Shown here piece by piece: positions 11,991 through 23,859 of a DNA stretch of 64,000 bases. Source of the DNA: Oikopleura dioica (Eukaryota > Chordata > Appendicularia > Copelata > Oikopleuridae); assembly GCA_907165135.1 (NCBI GenBank), contig OU015566.1:8354157-8418156 (forward strand), in the 5' to 3' direction. Numbering within the stretch: position 1 is the first letter of the stretch; every line of letters begins with the position of its first letter. The position numbers were made by a program, and so were the translations under genes. The notes beneath the pieces were generated by a model. The model worked only from the letters and a program-made list of their open reading frames with translations. It was not told the origin of the DNA and searched no databases.

Positions 11991-12245
11991 CGAAAATTCA
12001 GTAAAAGATCAGCGTTTTCATCAGTGAGGAGTTTTGCAGAAATGTAGCAAATGAACATTTGAAAAAGTTTACGTTAGAAGATACCATTCAAAGGAATTTA
12101 GTACCTAATCAGATGCACGCGGTGGATGGCGCTAGGCTTACCGTCTTCATTTTACGATGCAGCCTTGATCAATCTGATTTTTCTCAGCATCCGCATTCAT
12201 CTCATCACATTTTTCTGATCAAGATTAATTTTTGAAAAAAGAGAA

Positions 12246-13885
12246 ATGGGAAAAGCTCAGCCCGGATCAATGAGAGGATGGGGCTCATGGGGAGACGCCT
12301 CACACCCCGGAGTTTCTATGGTCCTCGCCACTGCTCTTGCACTCGTCTACTTCATTCTCGAGATCTACCATGTCAAGGGTGAGCAAAACTCAACTGCCAA
12401 CCCCAACGATCTTCTTGCTGCTGCCGCCTTTACGTAAGTTTAACACAAGCCCAATTTTCATAAATCAATGTATAACTTAGTCTCACCGCCTGGACCTTCA
12501 TCCTTATGTTCTTCGGAAACGACTGGCGATTTACCTTCAAACTTCATGCATTTATCGCCTTTGCCGTGACTCTCACCTTCGCCATCCTTTCCGCCCAAGA
12601 AAATGCAGCATATGCTCAGACGGCTGCTGGTGTTCAGGATCTTTCTCTTGCAGCCTGCATTCTTGCCTGGTGTGCTGTTGTGTGCCTTACTCACGTTCTC
12701 TACGTCTGCTTCTGGAACATGTGAGTGCTTTTTTTGTAAAGTACCACTTTTGATTTACATATTTAGGTTCCAAAAACGATGGGAGAAGAAAGACTATGCC
12801 TGGTTCGCAACTGTTCTCTGCTTCTTCCTCACTGTTCTTTCCTTCATCTTGTGGCTCAACTCTGGACCTTTGAGCATGACTCCACTTATGACCAACTGGG
12901 TCCATGGGCTCTTCATTGCTGGAACTTGGTAACTTTTTCTTACCACCCAAGATATTAATGAAAAATTAAGCTTCGCCCTTGTCGCTTGCATCAGCTATAT
13001 CTTCGGCCTCATCAATGACGGTGACCTTCTTGACCTTTACTCCGGAATCGCTTGCCTGGCCCTCACCATCTTCTGGATCGCCGCTGTTGCAATCACTCCA
13101 GACAACATGGGTATATTTGACATGAATCAGTTTAAATTTAGCTCTTTTTTCTTTAAGAAAACACCGTTTTCCTTACTGCAATCATCCTCACCGCCTTCAA
13201 CACAGTCGTTTTGGCCTACCTCGCATACTCTGTTGCCAAGAAGTTCTGGGCCCAGTCCTGGTCTGGTCGAATCTTGGTCATCACTGTCATCCTTGTCGTC
13301 ATTCAGTTCACTCTTGCTATGACTGCAAACCAACCCAACAGCGGCGCAATTCAGCCAACTCCGGTTGTTACAAGCCAGAACTGGTGGCTCGGTATCCTTT
13401 CCGCTGGTTTTCGTAAGGCAAACTCGATAAGAACATAAATAATAGAAACCTTTAGGTGCGCGATTGCCGCTTGCTTCTTTAGCATCATCAAGACCCACCT
13501 TCCAACCTCGTTGAACTTCAACGCTGCTGCCCTTGGACTCTACATTGCCTATTTCGTTACCGAGTGCTACAACCGAACTAAGAATAACGCTGCGTCAACC
13601 AACCTCTACGACTTCAGCCATCGGTAAATAATTGAGTTTTCTCTAAAAACTTCAAATTTGTTTTACAGAAAGGGAATCGCCGCCCTCGTTCTCTGCTCTG
13701 CTATCATTCTCCTTCTCCTCGTCTCTCTTGTCCTCAAGGCCTTGACTTACAAAGGAAAGACCTCTGGAGACACCTCAGAGCCCAAACAAAAACTGAAGAT
13801 CATCTGCCGATCTTGCTGCTACACTCAGGTCGTCAACGTTGATGATGCTGATGAGACCGGAATTCCAGGACCGGCTCGACATTGA
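12246..13885 (+). CDS. Multipass membrane protein, tandem copy 2
   Basis: Paralogue of the gene at 10139-11768, with the same seven-exon plan, transmembrane segments and C-terminal ICRSCCYT region; the repeat period is about 2.1 kb. The N-terminus lacks one residue of copy 1 (MGKAQPG against MGRKAQPG). The exon 5 donor has lost one base relative to copy 1 (GGTTTTC|GTAAGG near 13412). With the normal acceptor at 13455 the frame would break. An upstream acceptor at 13445 restores the frame and inserts a few residues, but leaves a 33-nt intron. Otherwise the copy looks intact and under coding constraint. Confidence 0.8.
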
Positions 13886-13927
13886 AATGAAAATAAACGA
13901 AAATTTTCTTCGATAAATAAAATTCAA

Positions 13928-14090
13928 AGTTTGAGCCCAAAACAAGGCGATGCCTCAGTAACTTCCTCGAGCGCATGAGCAGTTGAACTTCAAGAACCTC
14001 ATTTTAACACATTCTTAATCTCCAATTGATTACTGTATGATCAGTCAGTACGCGTGACAGTGTTAATACAATTCTGTGAAAATTTTGATA
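13928..14090. repeat. Conserved noncoding element, copy 2
   Basis: Second copy of the element described at 11828-11990, beginning 42 bp after the stop of tandem gene 2. Strong similarity covers its whole length and fades near the GTGTTAATACAATTCTGTG block plus about 30 bp. Both copies sit at the same distance from the conserved last exon. Confidence 0.7.
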
Positions 14091-14854
14091 AATAAATTTT
14101 GAACAAAAACAACACCAGTGTTTATGATTTTTATCAGAAATTCCGCAGAAATGTCAGAAAATAGACAAAGAGTATAAAATTTATGAGCCGGTATTTTGTT
14201 GATAGATCGTAATCTTGAGTTCTGGGACCTTTGAAAGGTGCTCAATTAATTAAAAATGACTTTATGAGGCTGCTGAGACTTGGAGGAAGTAAATTTGTCT
14301 CCGCTATCCATATTCTGAAAATTTATTTTTGCTGGAGATATTTGGCGAATGATAAGTTATCCGATTCTGCAAATTCTTCTTTTACGCTCTGCTCAATTCA
14401 AGGAAGAATACATCATGCCAGTACGTTTCCGTTTTATTTCAATGACTAAAGCTGGAATAACGCTCTTTTGAGGAGTAATTCCTCACTGTTGAAGTCTTCA
14501 CATTTCTATTCGAACCTAAAGGAACTCGTCTTTAGTTTTTCTTACGTTACATCATACCCAGCGTGTTGACAAGTGCATTCATATAAAATTGATCTGTCGA
14601 ACGCTTTATTGAATTCGTAAAATCAAGCTGCCGCGCGTTGAATTCTTCCTTGCGTCTTTTCGAATAATCAGCTGATAATTTATGATTTGTTAAAGACATG
14701 TAATAAGTTGATTTTATCGTCCTGTCGCAAAATTTCGTGCTTATATGACATTTTTATGATAATAAAAGTCTTCCTAAGAAGCTTATTCTGATAAATATTT
14801 CGGAAAAAAAGATTTCCGTTTAGGCTCATCCAAATATACGTTTTTTTTCTTAGG
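14091..14854. other. Intergenic, no supported gene
   Basis: AT-rich. A 72-codon plus-strand frame at 14231-14449 has no recognisable motif and poor codon bias. Nothing else stands out. Confidence 0.5.
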
Positions 14855-15738
14855 TCAACCAAGTTGAAAGAAAAAGCTGACATATTTCCTGAGTTTGCGA
14901 AGTTGATTCCGATGGCGGATTCGTCTTTTCTTCGCTGCTTTCTCCGCCAATATTTCGCGCTCTTCTTCGTTTGAAATTGAGAGCTGTCGTTTATCAAGCT
15001 CTTTCCTACGCTTTTCCCTGAAATTTAATGAGTCTACGAATGTCTATTCGAAAGAATGCATGAATACTGGAAGAATGTGCGAGCCTATGCAGTACCTAAG
15101 AATAAATTGTTCGTTCTCGTATTCAGCTCGGCGGAATTCTTCGAGTTTACGAGTTCTTTCAACAGCTGAAAGCAATAAAACAAGTCGATATTATTAAACT
15201 TCTTTATGAGCGCCGCAGAATGAGCGAAATGAACTCTTGGCGGTTACCTTCTTTACGGGCACGCCTAATACGGTCGCTTTCAATCGAGATCTTTGACATT
15301 TCTTCCACTAACATGGAGTTCTCTACCGCGGACTTTTGTCGTCGGCGGCTCTCGATTTGAGCTTGTTCTAAAATCGAGATTCGTTCATCATCACGCTTTT
15401 TGTTATCGGCGACGGATTTTAGGTAGCCTTTCTTTGGTTCCTTACATCGAAAATTTAAGTTCGACTTATTTGTAATGAGCACCAATCCTTGTCTGTATCT
15501 GAGTCTCCTCTGATCGGCTTCGAAGTGTTCATCCTTCTTCTTTTCCCTTCAAAGTCAATACAGTTCTCCCTCAAATTCTAACTCTATTACCAATTCATCT
15601 GTCTATCCAAAGCCCTCTGCCTGCCAAACGCATTTCTATCCTCATTCTCCAGAAAAGCCGCTACAACGTCTCAAAACAACCGGTTCAGAAGGGATAAAAA
15701 ATACCTGATAAGCTATTGTACCATGAATCTCTCGACAT
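14855..15738 (-). CDS. Charged coiled-coil protein, possibly ciliary/cytoskeletal
   Basis: Start at 15738 (MSRDSWYNSLSDVVAAF). Six small exons join in frame, with introns of 35-80 nt and GT-AG ends. The protein of roughly 185 residues is almost entirely charged helix, for example NWEKKKDEHFEADQRRLRYR and REKRRKELDKRQL, ending at 14855. The composition resembles trichohyalin/plectin-homology proteins of cilia and flagella, but I cannot name an orthologue. TTTCAAAG just before the ATG may be a trans-splice acceptor. Confidence 0.6.
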
Positions 15739-16337
15739 TTTCTTTGAAATTTTTAGCGCTAGAAATCTGACTCCAGCTGACGGAATGATTAAAATTGCAT
15801 TTTCCCAGGGAATTAGAACAATGCATGCAGGATCGGGTTTTCTCCGCCCATTTTTTATACAAGAAATGAAGACAGACTGGTTTTGGTGGATTCATTTATT
15901 TCATATTCTGTAATTATGGGTAACATTTTTACAGGAATTGTATAGATAAAAGAATAAATCACTTTATAATTTATATTATTAGAGATCAGGAACCAGTGTC
16001 ATTTTTTCATTTATTTGCGGCATTTTACTCTCGAGTAAATAATAAGGAAAAGTATCTGCAGAGCTTAAAATATTAATTTTTGTAATTTTAGAATTTCATC
16101 CTCTGCTTTGAAAGCATTCTTTCTGCCTTCTTCATCAAGTAATGGTTCGGTCCTTGGCGCTCGGCCAATCAGGCTCGAGAATTCCGTCCATTCAGCGCTT
16201 GGCATGAGTCAAGAAGGATTTCCATTCTCGAAACGCTCTGAATGAGAAACTCACACTAGAATGGTGCCAATATCGCGCAATCCCTCTTTTACGCACATTT
16301 CTCTAAATCTAAGAAATAACTGACTACCAGTCGCATC
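15739..16337. other. Divergent intergenic region (coiled-coil gene / treslin)
   Basis: About 600 bp between two divergent start codons, so it should carry promoters for both directions. No conserved coding frame is visible. Confidence 0.5.
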
Positions 16338-19300
16338 ATGGCGCACAAGGTTAGAATTCCCAATAAAGAACTAATTCTGGGCGATTGATCTAATTTTGCT
16401 GGTGTATTAAAATTATGATTTCTAGGTGGCAGTTGTGCCCATCTTCGGGGTAGACCCCCCGTCCGAGCTTTTCCAGCTCTGCGAGCGCTGCTTCCGAGCA
16501 TTTACCGTGGCCAGAATGGACAAGCCGTGGATGAATTCTGTCGAGTGGAATATCCTCGTTGAATCAGAAAACCTCCCTCTTCCCGATACTAAGTTCCGTC
16601 CCCTCATCGAATTCGCCAAATACGAAGAGAAATTCGACCGAATCGCTGCGGCCGGAAATTCTTCTCAAAAACTGAAAAAGATAATCCGCCACGCATTGAC
16701 CTTGCAGTGGAATTCTACGGACATCCTTTCTCCGGTCAAAAAACGAACCTCGCTGGGCGGAAATGGTCTTCAGCGAGCCAAAGTCATTGTTCTTGCTGGA
16801 ACCATTGCCAAGGAAGATTTTGATGCGAAATTGATCACGGATTCGGTTTTGAAATGGGCCCTGAATACAGAAATACGGATCGTTCATTTAGCCGACGAGA
16901 GGGTTTTTAAAAACATTGAGTTTCTCGATAGCAAGCAAGAAATAACGGTAAAAAGATCTTGTTTTATTATGAGAATGAGGCAATTTTAGCGTTTCTCCGA
17001 TCTAGTTGGAATCAGTCTCGCAGAAATGGTCTACGAAAAGCGCATTCTAGCGACGCCGGAGGGAGTTTCAGAGACAACAATGAAGTTCATGGATCAAGAA
17101 TACAAAATCAAAGTCACAGCTAGGGAGAAAATCAAACTAGTGGAGATCCGTGCTGAATTGACAAGCAACTCTTTCGTCAGCATCCTTTCGCAGCTGCTCG
17201 GAGAGCGGCCTTTTCAGGGCACTTGCTCGGCTAATGTCAATAAAGATCTTCTACCGCTTGTTGGGAAAATGTTCATTGTCCGGCTGAACGAAGAACGTGT
17301 CGCGGTTGCTTCTGTTTCTCGCCCGATCCTATCCAAGATCGTTTTCCAGTTCAGAAAGACAAAGGAGAATTTCAAGCTGCCAATTCTCAACAACAAAACG
17401 CCCATTGAAAATTCCTATCCAGGCCATATCCTATCTGCCCCAGCTAAAGCCACTGTGGACATGACTCGCTTCGACTTCAGTTACCTTAAAACCGCCGCGG
17501 ACAATAGCGGCAAAGGGCTTTCTCTTCTCCAGCGAAAGATCGAAGAAATGACCAAATTCACCAAAAAAGAAGGAGTCGACCATGACAACATTTTACCCCG
17601 AAAACTGCGTGTCAGATCAACGCCTACCAAAACGCCGATGAAATGTACCCCAACATCAAGTGTTCCAAGCACGCCTCGGCAAAATTCTAGCACCAGGGGA
17701 GCGACCCCACAGACGCCGCAAAACGAAAACCGGGAACTTAAACGGCTCTGCCGATATTTTCCTGATTCTATTTCTTCTTTGGAGGATCAAATCAAAAACG
17801 CGATGAAATATTCTTGCTACGTTACTGTTTGCAAATTGTGCACGAATTTCTTGAGCAAAAACGCGCAAATCGGACTCAAAGAAATGCGAAAAACGAAAGA
17901 TGAAATCTTTGACGGGAAAAATGAAAACATAACGCGTCTCTGCAAACTTCAATTTTTATTCTACCTCTTGGATAAAAACACAAACGAAGGTAGCGTTTCT
18001 TGATTCTCTTAGATTCTATTTCATGTGATGTGTATTTCGATCAGTGCGTATTTCTTTAATACATATGTGTAGGTGAACTCCGTGAGCTGGGGACGCTTAT
18101 GCGCTGGTTTACTTTTTCAAGCTCGCCTGCTGATCTCAACGCGTTTTTCGAGGAGACGATTATTCCACTTTGGATTGAGAAAAACGATAAGGTACATGAC
18201 AGTTATGTAGTCTACTTAATAAATTTGTCAAGGAAACCATTCTATTTAGATTTTATATAATACCCATTTTTCAATATTCAGGAGATGATTCAAAAACTGC
18301 TAGATGTATATAATGATCTGATGCTAAATGTTCCAAAAGTTCTTGTCAAATACCTCCCCGCTAATTCCGACTCCGATTCAAGCTCCAATGAAGAAGAGGA
18401 TGAAGATGCCATTACAGTCGAGCCTTCCAGGTAATCTCTCAGCCTTCAAATCTTCCTTATCACTGTCTTTAGTGTCTCAACAAGTTCTGTCATCAGCTTC
18501 TCTTCGAGCGTGTTTTCGAATAATTCCCGAGCGGTAGAATCTTCAACCCAAATGTTCTCTCGGAAGCTCTCGAGCTCAAACCAAAACCGGATGATCCAAA
18601 TCAGAAACATGAGCGAACCACTGAGAAAAAGTCACAGAAGAGAATCAAAAGCAAGAAAGGACCCGTCGCCATTAGCGAACAAATTAGGGCCTCGGTAAGA
18701 AAGAAAACTCAATTCTTTCGAAATGGTTTCCTAATTTCACTCTTTAGCAAATCCGATAGAGCGAAACGCGCACTGTTCATGGCTTCACCAGATCCAAAAG
18801 CAGCCCAGAGAGTTCAAAATTCAACAAATTCATCAAGAGTTCAAAGTCAACCACAGCCATCATCATCATCGTCGAATGTTCACCGCACGCCCGGAAAAAG
18901 CTTACCCAAGCCCAAAGTCCTCCACACTAGAAGCGCCAAAGACACTCCTCTCAAAGCTCAAGAAATTGGAACGCGTTCGTCGAGGTCCAAGTTCCGTTCT
19001 CTGAGGTAAATCAAAACCGCTAAAATCTCATTTTCTCCCCCATTTTAGAAGAGAAAGGAAAAGAAAAGTTTCAACCTCAGACGTCGTCAATCAAGTCGAA
19101 GAATCGCCGATGAAAAATTCGGACTACACTCCAAAAGCAGGGCCTATTCGCAAGCTTCTCAAAGGTTTGCTCATAAATGCAGTCATTACAGAGAGCATAT
19201 ACTTATTACAGAAGACGACCAGCTCAACAGATCGGCTTTGAATTCGACGGCCGACTTGTTATCCCCTCGCGATGGCAAATTAGCCCACTCGTTGCTCTTT

Positions 19301-19754
19301 GGTGGTGATAAATCAGAAGCAAGCTCGTCGGATGATGAAGTTATCTCAAGCAGATCAGCTGTTTCTGAAAAGATTCCCCCAGCGAGATTCACTTTTACTT
19401 CACCTATCCGAGCAGGTACCGAGCAGCTATCCCACAAATTCACTTGTAAACATAACCATTAGGCAACGAAAACGAGCTCCTCTCGCCTTCAAAAAGATCA
19501 CATCGGCGGAAAATGACAGCCGAAGTGGGGCCCTCGCCCCTGAGTAAAAACGACGATTTGTTGAACAAATCCTTTGATGATCTCAAATCTGGCGAAATGG
19601 TCGGCCAAAGAGCGGTGGTTCAGGATGCGAACTCCAGTGTTAGGGTAAAACCTATATTCTTCGACTTTTTTTCATGTAAAAATCATAGATGAAGAAGTTT
19701 CCAGGCGTGAAAACAGCTAGACGCAAACTTCGCCTCTCCGAATCAGAAAAATAA
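16338..19754 (+). CDS. TICRR: Treslin/TICRR-like replication initiation factor (Sld3 homologue)
   Basis: ATG 16338 (MAHK) joins across a short intron to VAVVPIFGVDPP. Large exons encode the treslin core, ending in the helical Sld3-treslin segment: LCKLQFLFYLLD, then LGTLMRWFTFSSSPADLNAF, IIPLWIEKND and VLVKYLPANSDSDSS. Before it lies a proline-directed cluster (RSTPTKTPMKCTPTSS...PSTPRQ) like the CDK sites that recruit TopBP1. A long basic, Ser-rich tail follows over several exons, with HRTPGKSLPKPKVLHTRSAK, and stop at 19754. Treslin brings CDC45 to origins after CDK phosphorylation. Overall about 900 residues, shorter than the vertebrate protein, which has a much longer tail. Identification rests on pattern and order, not on alignment. 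Confidence 0.7.
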
Positions 19755-19889
19755 GACCCTTCACAAAATCAACTATCAACTTTCACTATCTCTTCTATTT
19801 TATACTTAACTCACTGCCTTTAATTTCACACCAGAATTCACGGAGCTCAGAAATCATTGTTTCTTCTTTAGAAAGATGATGCTTGAGAA

Positions 19890-20942
19890 ATGACGAAAAC
19901 GAGGAAGAGGCGCATTTCAGCGTCGAAAAAGACAAAGTCGCGGACGAAGACGAAACGATCGAAAAAGTCGAATGAAAATGATGATGTCAACAAGGACTAT
20001 TCGACGCTTTTCAACTCACCGACGCTGGGTGGAAATGATGTCGAAGCTAAATTACGGTAAGAGCATTTATTCGAACGTTGAATTGAAAAGTTTTTTTCAG
20101 TGACCGTATCCTCAAAAAGAAAGCCCAATCGGAGCTTGAATCAGAAGCAGTGAAATCAAGCACGTCCGACGATCCATCTGACACTTCCGCGAAATCAAGC
20201 TCTGCCAAATCCTCATCAATCGCTTCGTCTGGCAAGAAGGGCGCTTCAAATTCCTTCGATCGCAGGGCCTCTCTTGCTACTTCCAATCATAACCCGTCGT
20301 CGGATGGAGATGATGAAAATTCAGAGAAAAACTCGGCCTCTTCTGGTTTATACAGGGAAATTATGCGCTTTACTAGTTCATTTTTAGGATCACTTGCTTC
20401 AAATCGAAGTCAGCTGTCGTCGAAAAACTCGCGCATGAGTGATGAAGAACCAGGCCTCGATCCAGAAGAGGCAGCGGCATACGACGACATCGAGAATCAA
20501 CTGATCGCCGATCAGAGCAAAGAAATTGAGTATCTCAACGGAATCGACGAACCGATCAACAAGGCGGACTTACCTGTTTTAGTCAAGGAAGAAAATACTA
20601 ACGGGCCTTATATGAACGAGCCGATGAAATTACGGTAATGAGCTCTTATTAATTATTTGTAAAGGTTATAAAATGATCAGAATATCCCGATTGAAACGGA
20701 CCAAAATCTGGGTGCGCGCTTTAACAAGTCCTGACGAGCCCGTCATCAATGACGAGGTGGATCTTGCAATAGCCGCGGCGAAAGAGGCTAAAGAAGCCGA
20801 GAAAAAGGCCGCGACAATTTCTGAAGACGAAGTTGGCGTCGCCATTTTCGACAGTCCATCTCAGGATTTTGCGAAAAAGACGCTCGACATGGAGAACAAG
20901 CTCAAAAACGCAATTCTTGAGCGGCTGAAGAAAAAGATATAG
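19890..20942 (+). CDS. Basic/serine-rich nuclear-type protein, unknown
   Basis: Starts at 19890, 135 nt after the treslin stop, on the same strand with a TTCTTTAG acceptor upstream, so it may be the second gene of an operon. Four exons. N-terminus very basic (MTKTRKRRISASKKTKSRTK), middle Ser/Asp-rich (SAKSSSAKSSSIASSGKKG), C-terminus acidic then Ala/Glu/Lys helical (AIAAAKEAKEAEKKAATI), ending LKKKI. Predicted disordered and nuclear; no known domain seen. Pairing with treslin might hint at a replication or chromatin role, but that is only inference. Confidence 0.6.
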
Positions 20943-21361
20943 CGTCGTTTCTTCTTTCTTTTTCTTAATTTTCACAAGCCGTTGTTCATCATTGCCGACG
21001 CCCGTCTATTCGGAGCGATTTCGTTCTTCTTTAAAAAATCGTCAATTAGGATATCCGAGATTACAAAATTTAGGTGATTTTCACTATAATTTCAAGCACT
21101 GTCTTTCTTGTAAATATTTACTACGCAAGTTTACAATTTCTACTTTTTTCAATGCTTCCAGACTATCCACACGATTGCCTTCTCTTATAATTATTTCTGT
21201 ACTATTACTCCTATCAGTTCCTTACTTTTCCTACTCGTTCAGTTTCTCATTAAATATTTTAATATTTTCTCCACTGTTTTACCTATCTTATCCTTTTTAC
21301 TGTATGCATCCGTTTTTTCCTATATTTGCGATATGATTTCTTCTATTTTCTGTATTCTTAA
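20943..21361. other. Intergenic, T-rich
   Basis: Pyrimidine- and AT-rich 3' region up to the TTAA that flanks the mobile element at 21362. A plus-strand 114-codon frame here is low-complexity and lacks motifs. Confidence 0.5.
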
Positions 21362-21796
21362 CTTCTCAAAACACGGGCGCGCTACTATACCCTCAAAACA
21401 CGGGGTCCAATAATTGGACCACAATGCATTATTCAGCCCCGCGCGGCGCGCCAAATTCATAGTGTGAAAAATAGCGCTCAGAACTTTTGCCTCTAATTGA
21501 CGTTTCCGTTGTGTAAAAAAGCTCGTTAATGTATTGTTCGAGAGCTTAAACCTTCTTCTTTAAAGATTTACTATTGTTAATCAAAAAATCCGTTCCGATT
21601 TTCAACCAGAGAGCGATAGAGAAATGTGGCGCAAAACGCCACCACTTTTGAGTTTTCATTCGAAACTTCACACAGTGGTTCGTTTCCGTCCTATCAGCTC
21701 ACATTACAAAATTCAGGTCAAACAGATTACTACAACGGGAATTACCGGGGGTCAAAGTCGCCGTGGTCCAATGATTGGACCCCGTGTTTTGAGAAG
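21362..21796. mobile_element. 435-bp MITE with 16-bp terminal inverted repeats and TTAA flanks
   Basis: Left end CTTCTCAAAACACGGG at 21362 and right end CCCGTGTTTTGAGAAG to 21796 are perfect inverted repeats. Both are directly flanked by TTAA (21358-21361 and 21797-21800), the target duplication used by piggyBac-like and Kolobok elements. Inside, TCAAAACACGGGG plus GGTCCAATAATTGGACC (21390-21420) pairs with GGTCCAATGATTGGACC (21763-21779). The left terminus therefore looks partly duplicated, and each side carries its own 17-bp near-palindrome. No transposase frame is present, so it is a non-autonomous element. Confidence 0.85.
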
Positions 21797-21854
21797 TTAA
21801 CAATTGATATCTTGATATTTGAACCGTGCTCAAACCAATATTCAGAAAAAACAA

Positions 21855-22818
21855 ATGAAACCCATTGTCGAAGACGACGAAATCGTACGCATAAATGTTG
21901 GCGGGGTAAAATTCACGACACTCAGAGTAAGATCAAAAGTAATTGTCTATTTGTGATGCATATTTTCAGAGTACACTTTTGCGCTACTCGCATTCGATTT
22001 TGGCGCGAATGATCAACGGGAAAATACCACCACGGCGGGATAGCGAGGGAAACGCTTTCCTTGATCGAGATCCTCAAATTTTCAAGTATATTCTGGAGTT
22101 CCTCAGGTCGTCAAAGGTAAGCTTTCTTCAAAAAAAATTCTGATTGAATAATTCTGTTTTCAGGTAGTGATATCAGATGATCTGATACAAGGAATTCTCC
22201 CCCAGTTACTCCACGAAGCCGAGTACTTCATGATTGATCCTCTAGTTGAAGAACTCAGACATCGGCAAGCTAGGCTTAATAAAAGAGATGTGTTGCTCGT
22301 TTGGAATGAAGGAGGAGTTATCAAGTAATTTCATGAACTTCAAAAGAAGTAGTTAAACATTTAAACTTTAGATTTAATTGTACTGACGAAGACGTACTCG
22401 CCCAGCTAGATTACCTAAAACCACCAATAGTTGGGTTGAAAAAGACACGCTCGATCGCCACCATTCAATACGACTGCGATTTCCTCGTCGCCATCAATCA
22501 TTTTATCAACAATGGATTTACCCGCCCCGATATTATGTCCAGCAAGGTGCCAGTCAACAAATGCTTATAAAAAAGCTCACCGAAGAATTTCTCTTTCAGA
22601 TAAATTACTTTTGGTCGGGGACTTATATTCCAGATAGACCGCCCTTTACGTTCCTTCGAGAAGGGGCTCCAGAAGAACCATCGCAGTACATAACGACAAG
22701 GTTCAAATTAAGACCAAATTATCATTACTTACTTTATTCAATTCAGCCCAGACTTTTTGGAATCTCAAATAACTTCAAAAGAACAAATTTAGAGCACTCT
22801 TCGTTGCTCTATTTTTAA
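21855..22818 (+). CDS. KCTD-type BTB/T1 domain protein
   Basis: ATG 21855 follows ATATTCAG by about ten bases. The N-terminal BTB/T1 fold is clear: VRINVGGVKFTTLRSTLLRY, then FLDRDPQIFKYILEFLRS (the FxDRDxxxF signature), then ILPQLLHEAEYFMIDPLVEEL. The C-terminal half (YDCDFLVAINHFINNGF..., FWSGTYIPDRPPFTFL) has no domain I can name. KCTD proteins form pentamers and often act as cullin-3 adaptors. Five short exons, stop at 22818. The gene starts only 58 bp after the right end of the TTAA-flanked MITE. Confidence 0.8.
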
Positions 22819-23183
22819 AAACTACTTGACTGTTCTAAGCTGGAGTACAATTCTTGCCCTACTTCTTTGACAAGTAGTTGTCTTCTCTTTCCATTTGTCC
22901 ACACGTGTCCTATCTTTTCTCTTTCTCGCAAATCTTCACAATTTCTTCAACTGCTTCTCACGAACCAAGCTTCCGAAAATTCGACAGTGGACGACAGAAA
23001 TTAATACTTTTTGAGATTGAAAAATCATATCAAACTGGGACGGGATCAATCTTATTTCTGGATACTTGCGGAAAGGGATGAGCTGAAGAAAAACGTGATA
23101 GTTGATGAACATCGGGCCAGAAGCTGGACCTGAGGAGTCAGTCGAGGCTCTTCTGGCTTTTACAGTCGACAAGCGTCAGCGAA

Positions 23184-23859
23184 ATGCCGAGGCAGCATGT
23201 CCAGGAAAGCTTCAGAATTCGACCAGACACAATGCTTGTAAAATCAACAAGGATGATTCTGAAACTCGAAAAAAGAACTGCGCAAAGAAGCACTTTTATC
23301 AAACACAGTGCGCCAGGCACATCAGATACTGTAACGGATAGCAAATGAGTTAAAGATTAAGTGTATGTTTTTGTTGATATCCGGGTGAGTACAGACGGAG
23401 ATCTTCTGCACCGTGCAAGTCGTTTTTCACCAATCAGCATTCTGATGAACTTGTAGATGTCGACGATGTGCCTACTATCGAGTCCCTTGAAGTAGATATC
23501 TTGCAACTCGAGTTGCTCTTAACTTCGTTTTTAGTCTTCCGACGCGTTTCTCGTTTCAGAAAGCTCAAACCCCACAGATCATTGCCAAGCAAACCAAAGT
23601 GACAATTTGCAAAAAATGAGCGAACTTCTACAAGAAATAAATGTCATTTCCTCACCAGGGTTCGTTCCTTACAATTTTGCTCTTTTTCATCAAAGTTTTT
23701 AGAAAACGCAAGAGACTTTACGACGAAGAAGCTTCCGAGAGCATATTCTCCGAATCGTCCCATTTGGACTCCGACAGTTTGTTAGCCAGTCCGTGCAAAC
23801 GCGGCAAGCCAACCCCGGATATTGTGCCTGAATCTAATAATTCGCTCATGGAAACTTGA
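23184..23859 (+). CDS. Small Ser/Lys-rich protein with SP motifs, unknown
   Basis: ATG 23184 (MPRQHVQESFRIRP) follows TTTTACAG by about 18 bases. Exons: 23184-~23333; ~23397-23489 (SSAPCKSFFTNQHSDELVDV); ~23535-23658 (SSDAFLVSESSNPTDHC...NVISSPG); and ~23702-23859 (KRKRLYDEEASESIFSESSH ... SPCKRGKPTPDI). The first junction has no phase-consistent GT donor and needs a GG-AG boundary; the others are canonical. About 190 residues, likely nuclear with proline-directed sites. Family unknown. The interval 22819-23183 before it shows no supported gene. Confidence 0.5.

Noticed and set aside
23102-23341. Plus-strand frame beginning MMNIGPEAGPEES
   Set aside because: A different frame over the same bases (ATG 23184) joins to downstream exons and lies after a TTTTACAG acceptor.
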